Origin: Cryptomeria japonica
Taxonomy: Eukaryota; Streptophyta; Pinopsida; Cupressales; Cupressaceae
Direction: 5' to 3'
Length of the DNA: 64,000 bases
Assembly: GCF_030272615.1 (NCBI RefSeq)
Contig: NC_081408.1
Span: 769,009,336 to 769,073,335, forward strand
Shown here piece by piece: positions 54,811 to 64,000 of this stretch. The position numbers and the translations under genes are program-made. The notes under the pieces are model-generated. The model was not told where the DNA came from. It did no database searches and saw only the letters and a list, made by a program, of their open reading frames with translations. The first letter of the stretch is position 1. Each line of letters begins with the position of its first letter.

Positions 54811-56610
54811 TGAGTTAATATCAGTTCCTTCGGTCCTAGATAACATCACCAATTTTCAAGTTTTCGAAGACGACAAGCACATCCTGGATTTCTTAACCAA
54901 CACAGATGTCTTCCTAGCCCAAATCATTGATGAACAAGAAGTGGGAGAAGCAGAATTCGATGCCGAAGGAGTCTTGAATTTAAAGACAAAAACTATTCCA
55001 AAAGGAATGGTAGAATTGGAAAGAATTTTTGATCTTGACAAACTGAAAGAAAAGAAGAACCACAGCATGGAAGGAAACATGTGTGACACAATCAATTTAG
55101 GTGATGATATACAAGCTAAAAATGTGTTCATCGGAAAGTCCTGCACAGCAACTGAAAGAAATGGGATCCTAAAAAACATGAAAGATTTCCCAGATGTCAT
55201 TGCATGGAGTTATGAAGATCTCAAGACTTACGACACTGCAATTATTACTCACACAATCCCTTTGAAGCCAGGAAGCAAGCCATTTAGACAGAGACAAAGA
55301 CCAGTTAATCCTTTATTGGAACCCCTGATATATCAAGAAGTGAAGAAGCTGCTCTCAGCCAAGATCATCTTCCCAGTAAGACAGTCGACGTGGGTCGCCA
55401 ACCTGGTACCTGTCAGAAAGAAAAATGGAGAGATCAAATTGTGTGTTGATTTCAGAAATCTCAACTGGGCTTCAGAAAAGGACAATTATCCGCTACCATC
55501 ACTAGATGAAGTGTTGCAGATTGTCAACGGGTCGCAGATGATGTCTTTTCTAGACGGATATTCAGGATATAACCAAGTTCTGGTCGAGCCTGAAGATCGA
55601 CTAAAGACTACTTTTACCACCAAATGGGGAACATTTGCATACAAGAGAATGCCTTTTGGACTTATAAATGCCGGGGCCACATTCCAGAGAGCTATGGATA
55701 TCGCTTTCAGGGACTTAATTGGAAAATGCATTGTTATATATATGGATGACATCACAGTTTTCTCTAGGCAAAGAGAAGATCATGTGGATGACTTAAGAAG
55801 AGTCTTCCAAAGGTGCAGAAGGTATGGCATCTCTCTCAATTCGAAGAAGTGTATATTTGGGGTAACAGAAGGAAAACTTTTAGGACATGTCATTTCAGAA
55901 AGAGGAATCTCCATCAATCCTGAAAGAGTAAAGGCCATATCCACTATCAATTTGCCAACTAGTAAGAAGGAACTCAAATCGTTTTTTGGCAAGATCAACT
56001 TTGTCAGAAAATTCATTACCGGATTTGCTGAGATAGTCAGACCCTTGAATGAGATGTTGAAGAAGGACGCAAAATTGAATGGTCACCACAGGCCAAAAGG
56101 GCATTCGAGGAGATAAAGACGGCAATCGCAGAAGCGCCAGTATTAATCAGTCCTGATTACCTCAAGCCCTTCTATCTATATTCCTTCGCTTCTGACTACA
56201 CTTGTGCTGCTATTCTCACCCAGAGAAGTGAAGAAAGGGATGAAAATCCAATTGCATTCATGAGCACCCGGCTGAAAGATGCAGAACTCAGATATCCCAA
56301 CATTGAAAAACAAGCATACGCACTAGTAAAGGCCGTTAAGAAATTCAGACATTACCTCTTAAGGGCCAAGATTTATGCAATAGTACCAGATGCAGCAGTC
56401 AAGACCCTCCTCATGCAAAATGAACTAGGAGAAAGAAGAGGCAAGTGGGTCGCCATTATCCAAGAATTTGATATTGAAATCCAGCCCATGAAACTTGTTC
56501 GAGGACAAGCTTCGGCGCAGACATTGGCGATTGATGGACCAAGATTAGTCCAGCAAATTTATGAATTAGAGGATGTCACCCCTGATGAATGGTACAAAGA
56601 TATTGTGACA
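54811..56610 (+). pseudogene. Gypsy-2 reverse transcriptase and degenerate RNase H
   Basis: RT: DFPDVIAWSYEDLKTYD (~55190), QSTWVANLVPVRKKNGEIKL, VDFRNLNWASEKDNYPLPS, FLDGYSGYNQVL, MPFGLINAGATFQRAM and the catalytic YMDD (55739-55750). A one-base deletion near 56075 shifts the frame (one frame ends at 56116; the other continues to 57840). The classical RNase H has LYSFASDYTCAAIL, where TDAS has become SFAS, and ends SAQTLAIDG instead of VADALSR. It has thus lost key acids and is probably a structural 'connection' domain. Confidence 0.88.
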
Positions 56611-57840
56611 TACCTGCTTAATCACAGATGTCCTGCTCGCATGACACCCACGCAAAAAAGAGCACTAAGAATGAAGTGTCAACATTATATGCTTCAAGGA
56701 TTTGTTCTATATCGCAGAAATCATGAAGGAATATATCTGAGGTGTGTTGGCAAAGATGAGGCTAAACAGATAATTGAACATTTTCATTCCAAATTTGGGA
56801 TCGGACATGGAGCCAACCTCGCAACCGCTCACCAGATCCTAAGGGCAGGATATTACTGGCCTACACTTTTCAAAGATACATTTAATCACATCAGGACTTG
56901 CCACACATGCCAAGTCGCAGCCTTCAGAGAAAGAAATCCTGCTATGCCACTGAATCCAGTGATTGAAGCTAGACCATTTGCCAAATGGGGAATGGATTTT
57001 ATTGGTGTCATCAACCCCGCATCCTCGGCCCAACACAAGTATATCATCACAGCTACTGATTATTGTACCAGATGGTCAAAGGGACAGGCACTCAAAGTTT
57101 GCACCACCGAAGTTGTAATCAAATTCCTGGAGGAAAACATTATCACAAGGTTTGGATGTCCTTATGCATTGGTTTGCGACAATGGCTTGGCATTCACATC
57201 ATTGAGATTCTCGAATTGGGCTTTTGAATATGGAATAACCCTTAAATTTTCATCAAATTATTATCCTCAGGGTAATGGGTTAGCTGAGTCAACCAACAAG
57301 AACTTACTCAGTGTTATCAAGAAACTGCTAGAAAGAAGTCCGAGAGAGTGGCATACCCAATTGAGATTCGCTCTATGGGCGGACCGAATCAGGACCAAGA
57401 ACGCATTAGGGATTTCACCTTATTTTCTGGTTTATGGTCAAGATCCAGTCTTCCCCATGCAACTCAGGATCCCAACTTTGAGATTTATTCAGGAGTACAT
57501 GGAAGACACTGATGCTGTTCAAGCACGATTAACACAGTTAATGAATCTGGAAGAAAAGAGAGATCAAGCATTGGAAAATTTTGCAAAACACCGAGTGGTG
57601 AAAAGATGGTTCGATCGGCAAGCCAGAGTCAAAGCATTTCGGATCTCAGATCTTGTCTTATACTGGGACAAAGCACACGAGAAAAGGGGAGAACACGACA
57701 AGTTTGATAAGCTTTGGAAGGGCCCTTATCAAATTTCAGAGATTTTAGGAGAAAATGCATTTAAGTTGAAAACTTTAACTAGAGAAGACATCCCATTGCC
57801 TGTCAATGGGAGGTATCTCAAACATTATTTCCAGTCTTAA
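56611..57840 (+). pseudogene. Gypsy-2 integrase
   Basis: Itself uninterrupted. The HHCC zinc domain reads HFHSKFGIGHGA ... RTCHTCQ (~56779-56912). The core has Asp in WGMDFIGVINPA (56995), Asp in CDNGLAF (57178) and Glu in AESTNKN (57286), a D-D-35-E pattern. The C-terminal part has LVLYWDKAHEKRGEHDKF and KLWKGPYQISEILGENAFKL (GPF/Y-type module) and ends NGRYLKHYFQS. All catalytic residues are kept, so this is the best-preserved domain of the window. No chromodomain is seen. Confidence 0.9.
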
Positions 57841-58808
57841 GATGCCTAAGGCCTTCCCTTGTACATAGTTAGTTTAGTTTGCTTTCGTTTTTTTTGTCGT
57901 TTTCTTTTCTTTCGTTTTGGTTTCCCTTTTGCTTTGTTTTCGTTCTTAGTTTAGGTGTTTTGTCTTAGGTTAGTTGTTTTGTCCTGAGGGGTATCCATTT
58001 AAAATTGGGTGATTTTGTCATGTAACGTTCTGACTTCTCGCTAGGTTGTTGGTTGCATTTGGACAATCATGAGGTCTTTTGGAATTACAAAGGGAGTTTC
58101 TTTTAATAAAGCTTTGAGTTAGGACCTATTTGCAATGAAGCAAGATTAGCTTATTGAACTCACGTATTTGTGTCCTCCAGTTATTATATCTTTTCACACT
58201 TATAATCTCCGAGTCGTTATGGTTTCCAGGCAAAGCTGTGATCGGTGAAAAATCTAAAATCTGACTTCAGCGCCACCGCAATCCTCAAACCCTAGTGAGC
58301 TTTACTGCTCACAAGCCAAAAGAATTGACGGAACTAAAAGCAGTATCAGAAAGAAAAGATGAGAAAATGAAAATGAGAAAATTCAAAGAAAGAAAATGAG
58401 CTGACAAAGAAATATCAAATTGGCTAGAGGGAATATACGAGTAACTCCATCGGGGCTATAGACGCTTGGCTGGCAATGGAGCAATGTTCGTGAGCTTGCG
58501 GCGATAACCTCGTCGGGACTATGGACGTCTGACTGGCAACGAGGCTCTATCCAGGATGCTTTTGGAGTCTAGATAAATTACGTAGCTTATCACAGGGGAA
58601 CCTGGAGATCATGATTGTCTTGTTGAGGGGAATTAATGCATTTGCACACACATGGGTAACTGTGGACTTGATACTTTGTCTCAATATGATGGTCTCTTCT
58701 TGTAAGTGTTTCTTAACTCCTAGTTTTGTTGAAGGAGGTTTTCTAAGTTTTCCTCTAGAAAGATTGATTCCCAAATGTTTTCCAACATTTCTCAGTGGTG
58801 TCGCTAGA
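57841..58808 (+). other. Gypsy-2 3' non-coding region
   Basis: T-rich to 58050, then a purine-rich A/G stretch at 58345-58415 (GAAAAGATGAGAAAATGAAA) that could serve as a polypurine tract although it is ~400 bp from the LTR. A tandem duplication follows at about 58445-58546: TCGGGGCTATAGACG and TCGGGACTATGGACG in units of about 60 bp. No purine tract touches the LTR. No gene. Confidence 0.6.
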
Positions 58809-59264
58809 TGTTGTGACCATTTCACACATCGCCCCATTAAAATGGGGACCCCCTCTTTTTGCTCGGTTTTGCTTGTCTTTCTCTTTGCTTTTTAGGGTTT
58901 TGGGTTAGTAAGTCAGTTGTTTGGACTAGGGTTAAGCCTTAGGGTTCCCATTCTGATGTTTTTAAGCCAGAATCCAATCCATTTTGAAGAATTTGTGAGC
59001 TTCCTCTCGTAGGATGCAATTTTGAGATGAGGTGAATCTGTCAGGAGGTCAAGTGAGTCTGTCTAGGTTCAGTCGGAATTTTGAAAGCAAGTCCAAATTT
59101 TGCCTAAGTGTTAATGATGGAATTTTGAAATGGTGTTTGAGTGATTTTGACCAAATTTTGGAAATTTTGATAATTGATCCCGGGCATTGGAAATGGCCTA
59201 ATTTTGCCTTGTGAAGTGACTAAAGCCTTAAAATCTTGATATTTTGGCCTAATGGAAGTGAAAT

Positions 59265-60508
59265 CGCTCCTGTCCCTCAGTCAGGGACCAGGGCGAAAAT
59301 CATATTTTTATGCATCTTGGTTATTAATTTGTTTCATTTGTCTTGTGCAGGGTCACTAGGAGATGCCGTTGAACGTGAATTGAAAGTTTTGAAGATTTTG
59401 AGTTTCAAAAAATGGCAAAATTTTGGAGTTTGAGGTCAAATCGCTCCTGTCCCTCAGTCAGGGACCAGGGCGAAATAACTCTTTTAAACCATTTTGACCT
59501 CATTTTGATCAAATTAAAGCATCAAGGACGCGATGGAAGGTGAAATCAACATGATGGAACGCCAGGACTTAGTTGTTTGTGACGAAAAGTTGAACATTTG
59601 TCCTCAAGGACAAAAATCGCTCCTGTCCCTCACTGAAGGACCGGAGTTTGTTTCTTAAAATTCAACTGTCCTTGCAGGACCAAGATGATTTTTGGATTGA
59701 AAGATATAAAGGAGGGCATGTTCTGTCCATTGAATATAATTTGAAGAAATTTGCAAACAAGGAAATGTGCCAGAAGGACAAGTTCGCTCCTGTCCCTCAC
59801 TGAAGGACCGGAGCTCAAAATCCAAAATTGCCTTGTCCTTGAAAGATTTTAACGATTTCGCGATTTGAGAAGAACAAGGGAGGTACATTTTACTCGTTGA
59901 ATATAATTTGATTGCACCTCGAAGGAGAAAATTGGCCCTAGAAGCAAAATCGCTCCTGTCCACCAGTCAGGGACCAGGGCGAATTTTAAAGGTAGCTCCC
60001 ATCCCTCTCCAAGGGACCAGAGCGATTTCCTTATAAGACAAGTTTTTGGCGAAGTGAAATGAAGTTTTAAGTTTGAGGCAAGCAAAGGGAGACGTAACAA
60101 ATCTATTGAAGATAATTTGAAGATTACAAGAGGCCAAGTGAAGCCCATATTGTCCTAGGCGCTCCTGTCCCTCTCCAAGGGACCAAAGCGATTTCCTCAG
60201 ACAAATTTCTCACCAAGATGAAGCAAATTCCATGTCAAAGATGAGTGAAGGGGAGCATAGCGGATCCATTAAAGATAGTTTTAAGCATTGGCAAAGAATG
60301 ATTGAGCCTACAAATGAAAGTTCGCTCCTGTCCTTCAGTCAAGGACTAGGGCGAAATTTTGGTTATTTAGACTTCCCTTCCGATTTTTTTGATGAATCCA
60401 GGCCAAGGTACAAGGGGGCAATGATGTTTGGAACGCCTTGAAGAGAAACAAAGTTGGAAGGACCGCGAAAAGTGATGGAAATGGTCAAGTTCGCTCCTGT
60501 CCCTCTTG
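59265..60508. repeat. Box array in the 3' LTR (nine boxes)
   Basis: Starts at 59265, 59442, 59618, 59785, 59951, 59994, 60160, 60323 and 60492, the same phase as the first nine boxes of the 5' LTR. Several boxes differ from their partner by single transitions. Confidence 0.92.
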
Positions 60509-60557
60509 GCCATTGATCTTCTTTTTGATCTGGACCGTTCATTGTAATTGAGGATGC

Positions 60558-60565
60558 TATATATA
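60558..60565 (+). promoter_or_regulatory. TATA box, 3' LTR copy
   Basis: TATATATA, same context as 49755-49762. Confidence 0.6.
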
Positions 60566-61422
60566 CCCTCATTTCTTCTCATTTTGTAACTAGAAAACTA
60601 GAGATGATTATGTATTAGAGAATTAGAGAGAGATTAGAGATTAGCAATTTGATAGAAGCAAGTTTCTTTGTAGCAAGATTGAGCTTTGAGGAAGGAATTT
60701 CAAACAATTGTTGTTCATGATGGCTTTGAGATCAATAAAATATTGAAGTTATGGTGTTTTATTGCAATTCTTGTGGTTATCTTCATGGTTGTTCATTTTC
60801 TTGAATCATTCTCAATCAAAGTGTTTTTTGTTTGAAGGACAAAGTGTTGGATTTGATCTTTGGTGAGATTCACTTTCCAAACCACTAGCTTCTTGCTGAT
60901 TGTAGGAACGCCTTACGTGGTCAACTGGATAAACTTGAATCACTTAAAACTTTCAATCGTTGTTGTATCTTGGATATGTGCCTTTGTGGTAGTGTCCATG
61001 ATCCTTGATGAATTGAAAAATCATTTGTTACCTTAGAAGATCGCATCAATTTCAATTGAGTTGTTATTTTATGGCAATATTCAAGTTGGTAGAATCTTGC
61101 CAAGTCTCGTCCACATTGAGTCATTCTTAGGGTTAGATTAGACTAAATCTCTTGTAAGCCCTACTCTTTTGATTTTTTTTTTAAGAATTTGTTAGTTTAG
61201 GAAATTCTACTTCGGAAACGTAAGGCCCCTTGATGACACAGCAATCACAATGACCACTGGTGCTTATCCACATGTAGAGACCCTACTTAAAAGAACATTG
61301 GAGTCACCCTAACTGATCCTTCTTGCGATATCTTCAGCAGTTAGAGACTTTATTCAAGAGAGGATAAGGTACCCTTGGGTATTTTATTCTGTGTATGATT
61401 GTGTACAAAATACACGTCAACA

Positions 61423-62086
61423 ATACTCAAGAACTAGAAAATCAAGATTTTGGTGTTCATAAAACTATATTTCGATCAATCTATGCCGAGAGTTAACAGA
61501 TTGTATTGGTTTAAAATTTCACTAGAATATCACAATGATTTTTAACCTACCTGTGAGCCCCGAGTCGATTAATCAAATGATAGGCCCTGTATCCAAACTA
61601 TTCTCTTGTTTTTGCTGCTAACAAGTCTCTGTATTTCTGAGGCTGCGTATCTTCTTTTTCTCTTCCCTGTATATCTCTTTTCAAAATAATGGTGATGCCC
61701 CGACTTATGCTGGCTGGGTGTTATTTTTCTCCTGCCTTTTCTGGCTAAACGACTTCTTTATTTAATGTATAATTGCCACAAAAGCGGTTTTGACGGCCTG
61801 TAAGAGGCACATCTCCCTCTCCCTCAAAGTTCTATTAATGCATATAGCTGAGGGGGTCAACCTTTCGCCAGGTAAGGAGATGTTTTCAGCAGTTAACAGT
61901 CCTTTCTCAATTTGAGAACAAAGAGCTTTAAAACCATGCAATGTCAATATCCCTATATCGACTCCTTTAAGCATGTAAAAATAATTCGATATTACCATGC
62001 ATGGAGTATATAACATGCAGTTGAAATTTGATTACAAATATAATCCGATCAATAAACATTATATATATATGTATGTATAATATTTA

Positions 62087-62117
<31 letters not shown>

Positions 62118-62349
62118 ATATATATATAATCGATAGTTATATATATACTTATATAAGTATAATAAAACCACATACATATATATTTATTTATATTTGTTAC
62201 CAATAAATTAAATGAAGGAGTATAAACATTGTATTCATCTATTTCATTTTGAAGATATATATATATATATATATACTCCATCTGCATGAACAATGTATGT
62301 AACAATCATCAAAATTACACACATAATCATTTAAAAGCATTCAAATCAA
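61423..62349. other. Unassigned DNA with TA microsatellites
   Basis: Starts with the right ATACT duplication of Gypsy-2 (61423-61427). No gene; a minus-strand open stretch at 61762-62016 has no recognisable content. TA-rich simple repeats lie at about 62057-62130 and 62255-62275. Confidence 0.5.
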
Positions 62350-64000
62350 TCTTTCTTTAAATATTAATCCCTAATCTGATTAGCGAGGAGGACAACACAA
62401 TGCTATGTGAATCAATATCTAAAGATGAAGTTAGAATGGCAGTTTTCCAAATGCAGGCCCCTGGCCCTGACGATTTCTCTACACGGTTCTTTCAAAACTG
62501 CTGGCATTTCTTGGGTAACGATATTTGGCAAATTGTGGAAGACTTTCGAAAATCGAAACAGTTCGTAAAAGACATTAACAACTCTGTAATTGCTTTAATT
62601 CCCAAAAAAGCAGTGTGTTCTTCGTTCAATGAATACAGACCAATTTTGCTTTGCAATACCATATACAAAATTATTGCAAAGGTTCTTGCAAACAGGCTGA
62701 AAAAGATATTAGGCAAGATAATTTCGAAAGAACAAAATGGATTTGTGCCAAGAAGAGATATTTTGGACAGCATTATCCTAACTAGTGAAGTTGTGCACTC
62801 GCTCAAAATCGATAAGCGTCCGGGGATGATAATCAAATTAGATGTCTCTAAAGCATATGATAAGGTATCCTAGCAATTTTTGGATGGAGTTATGCATAGA
62901 ATGGGTTTTTGTGCTCACTGGCGAGAGCTCATCGGATATTGCATATCATCGGTCAGATTCTCCGTCTCTATGAATGGTGGCCTACATGGCTTCATTCAAG
63001 CTGCAAACGACATCGGATAGGGGGATCCTCTTTCCCCATCTCTCTTTGTGATCGAAGTCAATGCTGCATGTGAGCCAATTACTCACTCACAATTCGCTGA
63101 CGACACAACATTATTTGGTGAGCCAACAATCCAAGAAGCAAATTGCATAAGGGATACACTGGCCGAATATGAGGCACAATCGGGGCAGCTAATGAACAAG
63201 GACAAATCACAAATTTTCTTCCTCAATGTTAGGATATCGAAGCAAAAACGATTAGCAGGAATCTTACAATTCAAGATTGGATCTCTTCCTGCAAGATTTC
63301 TGGGCGTAAAGGTCTTCTGTGGCATCAATTCAACCAAGCATTGGGTTGATGTCTTGGAACATTTCAAAACTAAAGCAATGGCTTGGAGACACAAGTGGCT
63401 TACTCTACCTGGTCGAATCACCATGGCCAAATCATTCCTTTCGGCAGTCCATGTATATCACATCATGTCTTGAATTGACTAGTAAAGCTGAGAGGGAGAT
63501 GGAAATTACTTTGAAAAGCTTTTTATGGGAAAGGTCGAAGGAAGAATGGAAGATTCCACTGATCAAATGGGACACTGTGTGTAAAAGCACGTCAGTTGGT
63601 GGTGTTGGCATTCGTGGCCTTCAGAGGCAAAATTTGGCGTTGGGTGCGAAGCTTATATGGAAAATGTACAAATAGCCGCAGAAACTCTGGTGCAAAATAA
63701 TGCAGTCAAAGTACTTGGATTGTGATGATCCTGCACGGATTCTTACTTGTCCAAAGCAATATGGTGGCTCGACAACATGGCAATTTCTGAACTCTTGTAA
63801 ACATCTAGTTTGTGACCATCTTACATGGAACATAGGCAATGGTGAATCTGCACATTTTTGGCGTGACTCATGGAACGGGCATGAATGCCTAGCCGATTGC
63901 CTTCACCTGGATGGCTGCATTAACCTGCTAACTGAGACTTTTGGGACCAAAGTGTGAGACTATGTCATCCGGAGGGATTCCTTGCTGGGCAGCGAATATG
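62350..64000 (+). mobile_element. LINE-2: L1-type LINE reverse-transcriptase fragment, cut by window end
   Basis: The coding match starts near 62350 inside RT, so the element is 5'-truncated or broken there. RVT_1 motifs: PGPDDFSTRFFQNCWHFLG, ALIPKK, NEYRPILLCNTIYKIIAKVL, FVPRRDILDSIIL and KLDVSKAYDK, then GDPLSPSLF and the catalytic FADD (63093-63104). About 20 residues seem missing just before FADD. Stops at 62871 and 63018 and one shift near 63470 break it. The later part has LALGAKLIWKMYK and HFWRDSWNGHECL. It is related to LINE-1 but clearly a different copy or family. Confidence 0.88.

Larger units (their letters stand above)
43065..61422 (+). mobile_element. Gypsy-2: complete Tat-like LTR retrotransposon, 18.4 kb
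   Basis: LTRs start TGTTGTGACC and end CACGTCAACA, flanked by perfect ATACT duplications. The 5' LTR is 7556 bp (43065-50620). The 3' LTR is 2614 bp (58809-61422) and equals the 5' LTR minus 44764-49707. The internal part encodes gag-PR-aRNH-RT-RH-INT essentially in one frame (50705-57840), with two stops and one frameshift. Matching parts of the LTRs differ by about 2%, almost all transitions, so the insertion is fairly young. The extra RNase H places it with Tat. Confidence 0.93.
58809..61422 (+). repeat. Gypsy-2 3' LTR, 2.61 kb deletion form
   Basis: 58809-60508 matches 43065-44763 and 60509-61422 matches 49708-50620. The join is in the middle of a box (CGCTCCTGTCCCTCT then TGGCCATTG), with TCT shared by both sides. 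It keeps nine boxes (59265 to 60492, the last one half) and the TATA box, and lacks the LTR ORF. Confidence 0.93.

Overview
The window is plant nuclear DNA made almost entirely of nested retrotransposons. I find no intact single-copy host gene, rRNA, tRNA or CRISPR array. The element types (Copia, Tat-like Ty3/Gypsy carrying an extra archaeal-type RNase H, L1-type LINEs with DUF4283 and RNase H domains), the very long LTRs and the depth of nesting suggest a large-genome seed plant. A gymnosperm/conifer is my best guess, but this is inference; no marker gene proves it.

Layout. 1-2146: a decayed minus-strand relic of a Tat-like Gypsy element plus unassigned DNA. 2147-40550: an old Gypsy element (Gypsy-1) with ~3.7-kb LTRs, each split by a later insertion. 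Its 5' LTR carries Copia-1 (2844-9438, TSD GAGGT/GGGGT). Its 3' LTR carries a long L1-type LINE on the minus strand (about 21604-39386, 16-18 bp TSD). That LINE was itself hit by Copia-2 (23413-32887, minus strand, TSD CTTCT) and by an element now reduced to a solo LTR (33463-34944, TSD GTCGT). The order Gypsy-1, then Copia-1 and LINE-1, then Copia-2 and the solo LTR follows from the nesting. 40551-43064: unassigned AT-rich DNA with TA/CA microsatellites. 43065-61422: a complete second Gypsy (Gypsy-2, TSD ATACT) with a 7.56-kb 5' LTR and a 2.61-kb 3' LTR. 61423-62349: unassigned. 62350-64000: a plus-strand LINE reverse-transcriptase fragment that runs off the window.

The most unusual content is in Gypsy-2. 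Its LTR holds (a) a ~1.9-kb array of a conserved ~32-bp imperfect palindrome ('box') repeated mostly every ~166 bp with strongly diverged spacers, and (b) a broken reading frame of about 1,070 codons of unknown function. The 3' LTR lost (b) and part of (a) by a deletion that cuts through one box, so the long form is ancestral. Other notable items are a captured DUF1995-type host gene fragment inside both Gypsy-1 LTRs; an intact 309-codon third ORF after the RNase H of LINE-1, joined to ORF2 by an ATGA stop/start overlap that also occurs at the ORF1/ORF2 junction; a PR-aRNH-RT domain order in both Gypsy elements; and a second CHHC zinc knuckle inside Gypsy-2 pol.

No element looks autonomous as it stands. 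All pol frames carry stops or frameshifts, and several catalytic residues are changed (Copia-1 integrase Glu to Lys, LINE-1 FADD to FAND). Boundaries are from reading repeats by eye; internal domain edges are approximate.
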